A stretch of 64,000 nt of DNA from Syntrophales bacterium (lineage in GTDB: Bacteria > Desulfobacterota > Syntrophia > Syntrophales > UBA5619): positions 71,140-135,139 of the forward strand of contig JALNYO010000007.1 in the NCBI GenBank assembly GCA_023229765.1. The letters run 5' to 3'. Positions 1 to 8,744 of the stretch are shown here, in pieces; the first letter of the stretch is position 1; every line of letters starts with the position of its first letter. The notes beneath the pieces were generated by a model. It ran no database searches and had not been told where the DNA came from. It worked only from the letters and a program-made list of their open reading frames with translations. Position numbers and translations under genes: made by a program.

Positions 1-92
1 CAACCGCCGACGAGCTGACAACTGCAGTTGTCAATTCTGCAAAGATCGACACGGCCACAAAAGCAAAACTTAAAGACATCCTCTTCAAGTAG
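1..92 (+). CDS. C-terminal end of a probable TctC-type solute-binding protein (partial)
   Basis: An open frame enters from the left edge with its first full codon at base 3. It ends at TAG (90-92) after 29 visible residues, finishing in KAKLKDILFK. The tail alone does not identify a family. The next gene is a fused TctA-TctB permease, and tctC usually precedes tctBA, so the periplasmic substrate-binding subunit of the same tripartite tricarboxylate transporter is the best guess. It could be any other upstream gene. Confidence 0.45.
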   Translation, partial: TADELTTAVVNSAKIDTATKAKLKDILFK

Positions 93-140
93 GGCATCGC
101 CGGTCCCGGAACTGTAAACAGAAATTTAAATAATAGAAAA

Positions 141-179
141 CATCAGCAACGTGGGGAATTTTAGCCTGCGTTGCTGATG
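141..179 (+). terminator. Hairpin between the binding-protein and permease genes
   Basis: A perfect 11-bp inverted repeat (CATCAGCAACG at 141-151, CGTTGCTGATG at 169-179) encloses a 17-base loop and is followed by a short TTT run. Between a binding-protein gene and its permease gene, such a hairpin often cuts readthrough or protects the upstream mRNA so that the binding protein is made in excess. The T run is weak, so processing or stabilising is as likely as termination. Confidence 0.55.
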
Positions 180-267
180 TTTGGGTCTCCAGGGATTAGC
201 GCCCCTGGAGGGGTGTGGATTTCAACAAAATCAGGCCGCATAGCATATGCGGTACGGGAGACTGTTA

Positions 268-2307
268 ATGTTAGAGACTCTGCAATGTTTTTTTGCTGGT
301 TTAATCCAAATCCTTACCGTTAAAACCTTCGGACTGATGCTTCTCGGCGTGGTCATAGGTTTTGCTGTGGGAATCCTTCCCGGGATGGGTGGACCAACGG
401 CAATGGCGCTGATGCTGCCATTTGCCGTAAAGATGACCCCGGTCGAGGCCTTCGCGTTTCTACTCGGCATGGCTTGTGTTGTAAACACGACGGGAGATAT
501 TACCTCCGTCCTCTTCGGCATCCCGGGTGAGCCGACAACCGCCGCGGCCGTGGTGGACGGCCATCCCATGGCGAAAAAAGGGCAAGCCGGCCGCGCGCTC
601 GGGGCCATTCTTACGGCAGCTCTGTTCGGCTCCATTTTTGGCGCCTTTATGCTCGCCCTGGCCGTTCCGATAGTTCGTCCTATCGTGCGTTCCTTGGGCT
701 CGCCTGAGTTTTTCATGCTCGCTATTCTCGGCATCACTTTTGTGGCATCCTTGAGCGGAAACAACGTCATCAAGGGTCTGTTGTCGGGGGGATTAGGTTT
801 TTTTGTTGCCACGGTCGGCCTCGATCCCGTCTCCGGAATTGAGCGCTTCACCTTCGGCCAATTGTTCCTCTGGGACGGCATCGGGCTAGTGCCAATCACA
901 ATAGGATTTTTCGCCTTCCCGGAGCTCATCGATCTTGCCGTATCCGGTTCGAGCATCTCCGGCGGCAAGACAGGAAACCTGGGCGGGGTGATGGAGGGCG
1001 TCCGCGACGTATTTAAACACATGTGGCTCGTACTGCGCTGCGCCGCCATCGGAACCTTCGCCGCCATCATCCCGGGGATGGGGGGAGCGACAACCCAGTG
1101 GCTCTCCTATGCGCATGCCGTGCAGAGCTCTCCCGACAAAGAGCGTTTCGGCAAAGGGGCAATTGAAGGGGTTTTAGCCCCCGGCGCATCCAATAACTCA
1201 ACCCTCGGCGGCAGCCTGATCACAACCGTGGCCTTTGGCATCCCCGCGAGCGTCTTTATGGCAATCCTAATGGGCGCCTTCATTATGCACGGGGTTGTGC
1301 CCGGCCCGGAGATGCTGGTCCCGGAATCCAAGGGAGGCCACCTCGGACTTACCTATTCGTTCGTCTGGATTGTGGTGCTGTCAAACATTATCACCGTAGG
1401 CATGATTTTTCTTTTATTGAAGCAACTCGTCAGGATAACGCAAGTACGGGGCTCTCTGCTGATTCCCTTTATCCTGATCCTTATTTACCTGGGCGCTTAC
1501 GCCGAGAAGAATGCTTTCCCGGACATGGTGCTTGTAATCTTTTTCGGTATCTTAGGATGGGTCTTGGAGAAGCTCAAGTTTCCGCGGCCGCCTTTGATTC
1601 TCGGCCTTGTTCTGGGGAAGCTGGCGGAAAGTCGGCTGTTTCTTTCCGTGAACAACTACGGCATAAGCTGGCTCTGGCGACCCCTAGTGTTGGGACTTAT
1701 AGTTCTCACCCTCCTCGGGGCCTTCTACCCCCTTATAAAGAGATGGCTGGAAAAGAAAAAGATTGAGAAATATACAGGTAAAACTGCTTCTGACGTTTTG
1801 GAGGTAAAAGTTGAGACGAAAGCCACTGTTGACAAATGGCAGGTGCTTTTCTCAGGGGTTCTTGTCATAGCTCTCGCCCTGGCCCTTTGGCAGAGTAGGA
1901 ACTTTAACGTTCGGGCCGGGCTTTTCCCCTGGGTAATAGGGTTCCCGTTGTTGCTCCTTTCTTTAACACTGCTGATAAAAGAACTCCTGGGAAAAGGCGG
2001 ACGTCGTGCCCAGGCAAATGAAGCGGAGGAGGCAGATGCGATACCTGAGGAGGTTGTAACCCGCCGGACTGCGGCAATGTTCGGCTGGATTTTCGCCTAT
2101 TTCCTGGCTATCTGGCTTCTCGGTTTCGCCTTCGGCGGCGCCCTGTGCAGTTTTCTGCAACTCAAATTTGCCTCAAAAGAGAAGTGGCCTATTACCATAA
2201 TCCTCACTATCGGCCTGTGGGCCTTCATTTACCTTTTATTTGAACGCTTGCTCCATGTTCCCTTCCCGCCTGGCCAGGCATTTGAATGGCTCGGCTGGGT
2301 TGAATAA
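268..2307 (+). CDS. Tripartite tricarboxylate transporter permease, TctA fused to TctB
   Basis: This 679-residue membrane protein has two parts. Residues 1 to about 500 are a TctA-type large permease, with glycine/proline-rich conserved loops such as GILPGMGGPTAMALMLP near residue 35 and a second, related GMGGATTQWLSYA loop near 270. About 150 residues at the C-terminus, after a charged linker, form a four-helix TctB-type small subunit. The family uses an ion gradient to import di- or tricarboxylates captured by a periplasmic TctC. The ATG at 268 is preferred over one at 247 because GGGAG lies seven bases before it. Fusion of the two subunits is known but not the usual arrangement. The enzymes downstream suggest the substrate is a carboxylic acid degraded by this cluster; the actual compound cannot be read from sequence. 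Confidence 0.9.
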   Translation: MLETLQCFFAGLIQILTVKTFGLMLLGVVIGFAVGILPGMGGPTAMALMLPFAVKMTPVEAFAFLLGMACVVNTTGDITSVLFGIPGEPTTAAAVVDGHPMAKKGQAGRALGAILTAALFGSIFGAFMLALAVPIVRPIVRSLGSPEFFMLAILGITFVASLSGNNVIKGLLSGGLGFFVATVGLDPVSGIERFTFGQLFLWDGIGLVPITIGFFAFPELIDLAVSGSSISGGKTGNLGGVMEGVRDVFKHMWLVLRCAAIGTFAAIIPGMGGATTQWLSYAHAVQSSPDKERFGKGAIEGVLAPGASNNSTLGGSLITTVAFGIPASVFMAILMGAFIMHGVVPGPEMLVPESKGGHLGLTYSFVWIVVLSNIITVGMIFLLLKQLVRITQVRGSLLIPFILILIYLGAYAEKNAFPDMVLVIFFGILGWVLEKLKFPRPPLILGLVLGKLAESRLFLSVNNYGISWLWRPLVLGLIVLTLLGAFYPLIKRWLEKKKIEKYTGKTASDVLEVKVETKATVDKWQVLFSGVLVIALALALWQSRNFNVRAGLFPWVIGFPLLLLSLTLLIKELLGKGGRRAQANEAEEADAIPEEVVTRRTAAMFGWIFAYFLAIWLLGFAFGGALCSFLQLKFASKEKWPITIILTIGLWAFIYLLFERLLHVPFPPGQAFEWLGWVE

Positions 2308-2404
2308 TTTAATCACCCGCAGGCAAAGGCACAGTAGTTTAAAGTTTTACCGGAGACTTCTGAGATCCGGGACATTAATATCAACAGGAGGAGGAAAGAG
2401 GACT

Positions 2405-3397
2405 ATGGAAAGACTAAGGGTTACGTTTGCCTGCTCGCCTTATGACCGCTTGCAGCCATTGCTGAACGGAAAAGTGGTTCCGGAGGGGCTGGATTTCAAT
2501 TTTATTCCTTTGGAGGTTGAGGAGACTTTCTGGCGCCAGTTGAGGCATCAGGAATTTGACGCTTCGGAAATGTCCATGTCCTCCTATACAATGGCCCGCG
2601 CCGCCGGAGATGACCGCTTTATTGCAATTCCGGTCTTTACATCTCGCTTCTTTCGCCATTCGTGCGTCTATATCAATGCGCACAAAGGCATAGAAAATCC
2701 CTCGGATTTAAAGGGGAAAATAATCGGCGTGCCTGAATATCAGATGACCGCCGCCTTATGGATCCGGGGAATTTTCTGGCACGAATACGGCGTGAGTCAC
2801 ACAGATGTCCATTGGCGAAGCGGAGGGGAGGAGACTCCGGGGCGTGTGGAAAAGGTGAAACTTCAACTGCCGGCTGAAATTGACTACCAGGCAATCCCTC
2901 CGGACAGGACTCTCTCCGAAATGCTCGATGCCGGCGATATTGACGCGCTCTTTACCGCCCGGGCGCCTTCCTGTTTCACCAACGGATCTCCCAATGTAAG
3001 GAGACTCTTTGAGGATTACGTGGAAGTGGAAAAGGCCTATTACCTGAAAACGAAGATATTCCCCATCATGCATACAGTAGTCCTAAAGAGGGCTCTCTAT
3101 GAAGAGAATCCCTGGGTAGCGATGTCCCTATACAAGGCGCTCGTAACATCAAAAAACATGACCTTGGAAAACCTGCATAAGACCAATGCCCTGCACGCCA
3201 TGCTGCCCTGGCTTGTCGCCCACGTCGAGGAGACAAAGAAAATTCTCGGAGACGACTGGTGGCCCTACGGGATAGACAAAAACCGGGAGACCATCGAGGC
3301 TATCTGCCAGTATTCTTTTGAACAGGGATTGTCGGCGCGCCGAATGACGATAGAGGAACTCTTTGCACCGGAAACGTTCGATGAGTTCAAGGTTTGA
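2405..3397 (+). CDS. 4,5-dihydroxyphthalate decarboxylase / NMT1-like protein
   Basis: A soluble 330-residue protein with no signal peptide, starting at ATG 2405 behind a strong AGGAGGAGG site. The pattern of an N-terminal beta strand with CSPYDR, then ALWIRGIFWHEYGV and an RTLSEML-DAGDIDALF stretch, is that of the family annotated as 4,5-dihydroxyphthalate decarboxylase. That family has the periplasmic-binding-protein fold shared with NMT1/THI5 proteins. Many members are annotated as decarboxylases on homology alone. Lying between a carboxylate transporter and an aldolase, it could decarboxylate or bind the imported acid. The fold assignment is firm; the activity is inferred. Confidence 0.75.
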   Translation: MERLRVTFACSPYDRLQPLLNGKVVPEGLDFNFIPLEVEETFWRQLRHQEFDASEMSMSSYTMARAAGDDRFIAIPVFTSRFFRHSCVYINAHKGIENPSDLKGKIIGVPEYQMTAALWIRGIFWHEYGVSHTDVHWRSGGEETPGRVEKVKLQLPAEIDYQAIPPDRTLSEMLDAGDIDALFTARAPSCFTNGSPNVRRLFEDYVEVEKAYYLKTKIFPIMHTVVLKRALYEENPWVAMSLYKALVTSKNMTLENLHKTNALHAMLPWLVAHVEETKKILGDDWWPYGIDKNRETIEAICQYSFEQGLSARRMTIEELFAPETFDEFKV

Positions 3398-3453
3398 ATA
3401 AATATTACTTAATGGGCAGCGATGTTCAATAACTAACTTTGAGGAGGGGAAAG

Positions 3454-4224
3454 GTGAGAAAAAAAGCAGGGCAGCCCGATGCGCAGTCGAAGAACGTGCC
3501 GCAGACATCACAAGCGGCCATCGCCCAGGTAGTTTTGGCCAACAGAATACTGGCAAACGAAGGCATCCTCGATGCCTTGGGGCACGTGAGTCTAAGAAAT
3601 CCGGAAAACCCCAAAACCTTCTTTCAGGCCCGTTCCCTGTCGCCTTTGGAGGTAACCAAGGATGATGTTCTTGAGTTGGACCTTGAGGGGAACGTGCTGA
3701 CGGATACCACAATGAGACCATACGGAGAGCGCGTGATCCACGCGGCAATCCTGAAGGCGCGCCCGGAGATGAACGCCGTTTTCCACGGCCACATAGCTGC
3801 GGTTATTCCCTTCTCCGTTACCGGGGTCCCCATCCAACCAGTAACCCATGTGGGGAGCTTTCTCTACCAGGGGGTGCCTGTTTATGATGATTATGAACCT
3901 GATTGCGGCATGCTGATCTCAACCGCACAGGAAGGCGCACGCATTGCTGAACACCTCGGGAAAAACAGGGTTCATCTGCTCCGCGGACATGGCTGCAATA
4001 TCGTTGCTGAAAGCATGCCGGCCCTGGTGGCTTCCTCCATCTATTTGCGCGACAATGCCGCCGTCCAGTTGCAGTCCCTCATGCTGGGCAAAAAAATTAA
4101 ATACCTCTCGGCAAAAGAGGCGAAACAGGCCATGGAAAAAGCGCTTTTCGCCTCTTTCCCCCTGGACCGGATGTGGGGGTACTGGACTGCCCGGGTAAAA
4201 AAGGCCATGCCGGAAATGAAATAA
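3454..4224 (+). CDS. Class II aldolase/adducin family protein
   Basis: A 256-residue cytoplasmic protein of the fuculose-phosphate aldolase/adducin superfamily. Metal-binding histidines are visible in the family pattern: a FHGHIAAVIPFS segment near residue 110 and LLRGHGCNIV near residue 175, with an acidic residue in RPYGERVIH. Members cleave or decarboxylate hydroxy or keto acids using Zn2+. The start is the GTG at 3454, six or seven bases after GAGGAGGGG; a TTG at 3439 lies upstream of that site and is unlikely. The gene follows the decarboxylase-like gene by 56 bases and probably belongs to the same transcript. The substrate is unknown. Confidence 0.85.
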   Translation: MRKKAGQPDAQSKNVPQTSQAAIAQVVLANRILANEGILDALGHVSLRNPENPKTFFQARSLSPLEVTKDDVLELDLEGNVLTDTTMRPYGERVIHAAILKARPEMNAVFHGHIAAVIPFSVTGVPIQPVTHVGSFLYQGVPVYDDYEPDCGMLISTAQEGARIAEHLGKNRVHLLRGHGCNIVAESMPALVASSIYLRDNAAVQLQSLMLGKKIKYLSAKEAKQAMEKALFASFPLDRMWGYWTARVKKAMPEMK

Positions 4225-4290
4225 TCATCAAAGACAGTCAGGAACTTGGCAAAAGCATGAGGGGCCAACCACCAAGTGATGAGGCAACAG

Positions 4291-4566
4291 ATGTTTACTG
4301 AACGTTTCAAGGTAATTGCAATTGATCCAGCGGCATGCACCGGCTGCAATATATGTGTCGATATCTGCCCCATGGATGTCCTGGCTCCGAACGCGAAAAA
4401 GGGGCTGCCCCCCATCGTTGCCTACCCTGAGGAGTGCTGGTTTTGCGGCTGCTGCACGGAGCTGTGTCCCCAGAAGCTGAAGGAGGCCATCCGCGTGATT
4501 ATCCCCCTCCCCATGCGGGTATCCGTATGGAAGGGAGCTAAGGAAACCAGCGATCAGCAGCGCTGA
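4291..4566 (+). CDS. Dicluster 4Fe-4S ferredoxin-type subunit, AprB-like
   Basis: A 91-residue protein (from ATG 4291) with two cysteine clusters, CTGCNICVDICP and CWFCGCCTELCP, each able to ligate a [4Fe-4S] centre. The Trp and Phe residues around the second cluster recall the small subunit of adenylylsulfate reductase and related flavoprotein partners. It lies before an FAD flavoprotein gene, and the same pair type is repeated at 6763-8744, so it probably passes electrons to or from that flavoprotein. GAGG at 4281 sits six bases before the ATG at 4291; ATG 4279 is an alternative start. Confidence 0.85.
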   Translation: MFTERFKVIAIDPAACTGCNICVDICPMDVLAPNAKKGLPPIVAYPEECWFCGCCTELCPQKLKEAIRVIIPLPMRVSVWKGAKETSDQQR

Positions 4567-4624
4567 AATCAGACGATTATCAGGGCTCAAACTGAACCGG
4601 TTTAAAACATTGAACAGGGGAGGT

Positions 4625-4830
4625 AATTGCAAAACTCCCCATTCTTGTCATTCCCGCAACGATTCTGAGCGGGAAAGCGGAGCTTAATGTTCATAAAACG
4701 AAGTTTAATGTTCATAATCTGGTTCTAACTGCTTGAAAAACCATATTATGAACATTAAGCTTCGCTTTCCCGATATAGACATTATGAACATTAAGCTTCG
4801 CTTTCGGGAATGACAAATGGTTTTGCAATT
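4625..4830. repeat. 206-bp imperfect palindrome built from four 21-bp repeat units
   Basis: Outer arms AATTGCAAAAC (4625-4635) and GTTTTGCAATT (4820-4830) are perfect inverted repeats. Inside lie TCATTCCCG and CGGGAATGA. The core has two units pointing one way (4674-4694 and 4695-4715, AAAGCGGAGCTTAATGTTC-like) and two the other way (4748-4768 and 4784-4804). Transcribed, it would fold into one long hairpin between the ferredoxin gene and its flavoprotein gene. It looks like a small non-autonomous mobile or palindromic element. The same 21-bp unit occurs at 15362-15403, 29824-29865 and 55927-55947. Confidence 0.8.
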
Positions 4831-4858
4831 GCCTCGGGGGAATGCGGGAGGGGATCAC

Positions 4859-6649
4859 ATGGTCTTTAGAAAGGATTTAATCACTCTTGAAACCGACCTC
4901 CTTGTGATTGGGGGAGGCCTCGCTGGGTGCATGGCCGCCATCAAAGGAAGAGAGCACGAGGTGAAGGCGCTCATCCTGGAGAAGAGTCACACCATCGCCA
5001 GCGGGCAGGCAGGCTCAGGCATTGACCACGTTTGGGGATATATCCCGCCGGTACACGAAAAGATGGGTTGGACCATCGAGGATCTCGTGGAAGACCATAT
5101 GCAGGGGGTGGCCCATGGCTTTGGTCGGAGAGACCTCATCCGCTTCGTGTCTCGGGAGATTTATCCGCGCCTGCTCGACCTGGAGACTTTCGGCATCAAG
5201 ATCAGGTATCAGGACAGTTCCCTGCCTGGCGGATTTCGCTTGGTGTACCAGTTTCACAGCGTACCCACCTCGTTGAATATCGACGGATATTTCCTCAAGA
5301 AAAGTCTCACCAGGGAGGCGAAGCGAAGGGGAGTCGAGATTCTCAACCGGGTGATGGTGACGGATCTGCTCTCCGAAAACGGAAAGGTCACGGGCGCCTT
5401 GGCTGTAGGCGCCCGTGACGGCAAAGTCTATCGAATCGCCGCCAAGAGCGTCATCCTTGCCGCGGGAGGAAAAACGGGGAGGCTGGGCCGGGAATCCACC
5501 GGCTGCGTCAGGTTTAACCTGCACCTGCCGGGGTCTCTCAGCGCTGACGGCAAGTCCTTGGCCTTCCGCGCTGGTCTGGCGATCATGAACATGGAATTTC
5601 TCGGGGCAAGACGTTACGGACTGGCCAACTACGAGACCGCCGGGAGGCCCCCCAGGAACTCGTGGCAACCCGCGGCGGCCATCGTCGATGCGCAAGGAAA
5701 AATCGTCGTTCCTAAAACCACCTTTTATGAGTGGGGGGATTTGGAAAAAGGATATCAGATAGATGCCGCCGCAACCAGAAGGCAGTGGCTTGCGCAAGGC
5801 GCCATCACCCCTCTGGGAATGCCATCGCGAATAGACCTGCTTGAGAAGGGACCGTACTATGTGGATTGCACGGGCGCCTCGGAGGAGGAGATCCGTTATG
5901 TGGAATGGGCACTTCAGAACGAGGGAAAGTGCAGGCAGCTTCTCAAATATCTGCAGGAGGAGGGCATCGACATAAGGAAGGACAGAATCGAGCTCGGCCT
6001 GGGGAGTCGGGAGTTGGGAAATTTGGCCGCCGCCGGTCTCATCGTGGATGGCAATATGGAGACGACCATGCAGGGTCTATTTGCCGCTGGGGACGAGGTG
6101 GGGGGAATTCCCTTCGGAGCCTCGTCTGCCGCTTTCACCACCGGCTGGCATGCGGGAGACATGGCCGGACAATTCGCCCGCACCCGGAAATCTCCGCTCC
6201 ATACCGGGGAGGAGGCGCTTAGCCGGCTGCAAGACCTGTGCACAGAGATCATGAGTGACCGGAGGGGTTACAGTTGGAGGGAAGTTGAGGATAGCCTGCA
6301 AAACATCATGGACGCCTATTGTGCCGATGTGAAGACGGAGACCATGCTGGCAAGAGGTTTATCACGGCTTTTGGAACTGAAGGACGCTCCGCTCCAGGCC
6401 TCAAACCCTCATGACCTGACCCGGTGTCTCGAGGTAAAATCGCTCTTGGATAACGCGGAAATGATTTTCAGAACCTCCCTGGCCCGGAAGGAGAGCAGGG
6501 GAAAACCCTTCGGCTTTTACAGGTCAGACTTCCCGCAGCAGGATGATGCCAATTGGTATGCCTTATCCACCATCCAGAGGGTAAATGACGAATGGCGGAT
6601 CTCCAGGATTCCCCTTGGCCCACAGGAAGCGGTTTCTGCGAATGCATAA
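4859..6649 (+). CDS. FAD-binding flavoprotein, fumarate reductase/AprA-like
   Basis: A 596-residue protein with an N-terminal dinucleotide-binding motif (VIGGGLAGCMAAI, about residue 20), a second FAD contact (VILAAGGKTGRLG, about 205) and a late GLFAAGDEVGGIPFG motif near residue 410, typical of the succinate dehydrogenase/fumarate reductase flavoprotein superfamily. The C-terminal third, ending in aromatic YALSTIQRV, resembles AprA-type proteins more than fumarate reductase. With the ferredoxin at 4291-4566 it may form an AprAB-like two-subunit enzyme that oxidises or reduces a small organic acid or thiol compound. The start is ATG 4859, six bases after AGGGG. Identity as genuine APS reductase is unlikely because no sat or qmo genes are near. 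Confidence 0.8.
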   Translation: MVFRKDLITLETDLLVIGGGLAGCMAAIKGREHEVKALILEKSHTIASGQAGSGIDHVWGYIPPVHEKMGWTIEDLVEDHMQGVAHGFGRRDLIRFVSREIYPRLLDLETFGIKIRYQDSSLPGGFRLVYQFHSVPTSLNIDGYFLKKSLTREAKRRGVEILNRVMVTDLLSENGKVTGALAVGARDGKVYRIAAKSVILAAGGKTGRLGRESTGCVRFNLHLPGSLSADGKSLAFRAGLAIMNMEFLGARRYGLANYETAGRPPRNSWQPAAAIVDAQGKIVVPKTTFYEWGDLEKGYQIDAAATRRQWLAQGAITPLGMPSRIDLLEKGPYYVDCTGASEEEIRYVEWALQNEGKCRQLLKYLQEEGIDIRKDRIELGLGSRELGNLAAAGLIVDGNMETTMQGLFAAGDEVGGIPFGASSAAFTTGWHAGDMAGQFARTRKSPLHTGEEALSRLQDLCTEIMSDRRGYSWREVEDSLQNIMDAYCADVKTETMLARGLSRLLELKDAPLQASNPHDLTRCLEVKSLLDNAEMIFRTSLARKESRGKPFGFYRSDFPQQDDANWYALSTIQRVNDEWRISRIPLGPQEAVSANA

Positions 6650-6762
6650 ATTGAGCGATACCCGGGATAGAAACATTGGGGAAACTGGGAAACGGCAAAA
6701 ATCAAGGTAAATGGGCTCAAAAGCGAAGGGGACTGCTGGGGATACCCCTTGGGAGAAAAAGG

Positions 6763-6972
6763 ATGATCCGCAAGATCGACGAAAAAGCATGCGTGGGTTG
6801 TGCCCTGTGTGCAATGCTCTGTCCGGGGGATGTGATCGTCATGGACAAGAGCGGGAAAGCCCGGGCCAAATACCCGGAGGACTGCTGGACATGCTTTAGT
6901 TGCGAGATGGCTTGCCCGGTCAAGGCGATCGACGTCCATCCCTTCCGCAGACCGAGGCCCATGGCATGGTAG
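6763..6972 (+). CDS. Dicluster 4Fe-4S ferredoxin, AprB-like
   Basis: A 69-residue ferredoxin with clusters CVGCALCAMLCP and CWTCFSCEMACP, again showing the CW-x-C-x-x-C pattern of AprB-like partners. The start ATG 6763 follows GGGAG by seven bases. It sits 78 bases before the second flavoprotein gene and 113 bases after the first, so it most likely serves as electron partner of the flavoprotein at 7050. The tail (FRRPRPMAW) is short, without the C-terminal extension of true AprB. Confidence 0.85.
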   Translation: MIRKIDEKACVGCALCAMLCPGDVIVMDKSGKARAKYPEDCWTCFSCEMACPVKAIDVHPFRRPRPMAW

Positions 6973-7049
6973 GAAAACGGTTACTCCGTCATTAGTCAAA
7001 ACAATGAATTGCACGGATTTACACGCACCTTTATCTGGGAAGGAACACC

Positions 7050-8744
7050 ATGGATAAATCGCAATCATGGGAAGTCGTTGATACAGAAGTCCTCATAGTG
7101 GGAGGCGGTTTTGGCGGGCTCTGGGCCGCCCTGAGGGCTGCGGAATTGGGGACCTCTGTCACGCTCGTGGATAAATCATTCGCAGGCAAGTCAGGGCATT
7201 CCTTTCTCGCCGGGGGAGCCATGGTGGTCCTTCTCCCCGGGGACGATCCCGACCAATATCTCTATGACATCACACTGGGCAACGAGTGGCTTGTTGATCA
7301 GGAAATGGTAACCGCAGTCCTGGATGGTTCCTACGCGAGACTCAAAGACCTTGAATCATTCGGTATCCCTTTCCGAAAGCGCGGGGAGGAATACGTTTGG
7401 ACCAGGGCCAGGGGCGCCCAGCATATCAAGAACCTCTGGCCGCAAAATGCCTCTGCTGCCGACGAAGTACTGGTACTCCGCAAGGTCGCCCTGGCGAGGG
7501 GTGTGAAGATCATCAATCATCTCTATGTCTATGACCTGCTCAAAGAAAGCGAAGGCCGGGTCTGCGGGGTTGCCGGAATCGGGGTAAAGGACCAAAAGAA
7601 CTATTTAATTACGGCAAAAAGTGTGATCCTGGCAACCAATACCGGGAGCTATCGGGGCCATCATCTCGCCTGCGAACTTCAGGGTACGGGGCCTTTTATG
7701 GCCTTTGAGGCGGGGGCACAGATCAAGAACCCGGAATTCCATTATATCAATATCCGCCCCGCTAAGCATGAAATTGAGGGATCGGGAATCCTGCCGGCCA
7801 TAGGGGCCAGGTGGAAAAACGCCAAGAATCAGCATTTCATGAAAAACTATGACCCGCTCCTGGAGGATAGGGCACCCGTTTTCAAGATCGTCATATCTGC
7901 CGCCAAAGAGGCCCTCAAGGGCAATGCTCCTATCTGTATCGACGTGGAGGGGATGACCGAAGAGGAAAGGGAAAAATTCCGTATTCTTCAAGTAAGCCAT
8001 GGATGGATGCCCCTCCTTTTCCGGAAATGCGAAAGCGAAGAGGGGTATGACCCCTTGCGAGACAACATCGAATGGCAACCTGCGTATGAATGCAACAAAC
8101 TGGGAATCCGGGCCGACGTGGACTGCAGAACCTCACTGAAGGGTCTTTTCGCCGCCGGCATGGCGAGAACTCTCGGAGTCAATCCCTTCACCGGCTGGTC
8201 TATCACTTCCTGCACGTGGTCCGGCTACAGGGCTGGCGAAAGCGCCGCTATGGCTGCGAAAAGCGTCTCCCTTAAACAGTTGGATTTCAAGTCCTTGATA
8301 GAAGCCAAAAAAAGATTTTTCCAACCCTTTGCCGTGGGAAAAGGCCATGACCCGGACCGGCTGGTTCACGAGCTTCAGAAAATCCTTTTCCCCGCCGATG
8401 TTCTCATCATCATGAGTGAGCCGAAACTTCAGGAAGCATTGGACCGTGTAATCAGGCTCAAGGAGGAACGACTGCCCTCTTTGCAGGCATCGGATGTGCG
8501 GGGTTTGATCAAGGCCAGGGAAACTCAGACAATGTGCATTTCCGCGGAGATGACTCTCCGGGCTGCCTTAATGAGGCAGGAAACCAGAGAGAGCATCTTT
8601 TACCGGGAGGATTACCCCCGGCCAGACAACGCTAAATGGCTGAAATGGATTTTTGTGGAAAAGGCAGCACCGGGTGAGATGCTCTTCACCACGGAGGCTG
8701 TCCCCATAGAAAGGTACAGATTTCAACCAGAGGGGCCAGAATGA
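7050..8744 (+). CDS. Second FAD-binding flavoprotein, fumarate reductase/AprA-like
   Basis: A 564-residue paralogue-type protein of the same superfamily as 4859-6649. It has LIVGGGFGGLWAAL near residue 13, a GGAMVVLLPGDDP loop near 60, and a GLFAAGMARTLGVNPFTGWS FAD contact near 370. The two flavoproteins share architecture but clearly differ in sequence, so the pair is an old duplication or two related enzymes acting in sequence. A good site (GGAAGGA) precedes ATG 7050. It is the last gene of the plus-strand cluster and converges with the M29-like gene. The substrate is unknown. Confidence 0.8.
   Translation: MDKSQSWEVVDTEVLIVGGGFGGLWAALRAAELGTSVTLVDKSFAGKSGHSFLAGGAMVVLLPGDDPDQYLYDITLGNEWLVDQEMVTAVLDGSYARLKDLESFGIPFRKRGEEYVWTRARGAQHIKNLWPQNASAADEVLVLRKVALARGVKIINHLYVYDLLKESEGRVCGVAGIGVKDQKNYLITAKSVILATNTGSYRGHHLACELQGTGPFMAFEAGAQIKNPEFHYINIRPAKHEIEGSGILPAIGARWKNAKNQHFMKNYDPLLEDRAPVFKIVISAAKEALKGNAPICIDVEGMTEEEREKFRILQVSHGWMPLLFRKCESEEGYDPLRDNIEWQPAYECNKLGIRADVDCRTSLKGLFAAGMARTLGVNPFTGWSITSCTWSGYRAGESAAMAAKSVSLKQLDFKSLIEAKKRFFQPFAVGKGHDPDRLVHELQKILFPADVLIIMSEPKLQEALDRVIRLKEERLPSLQASDVRGLIKARETQTMCISAEMTLRAALMRQETRESIFYREDYPRPDNAKWLKWIFVEKAAPGEMLFTTEAVPIERYRFQPEGPE

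Noticed and set aside
4859..8744. Dissimilatory APS reductase (aprBA)
   Set aside because: The small subunits are too short for AprB, two unlike pairs are present, and no sat, qmo or dsr gene is nearby.
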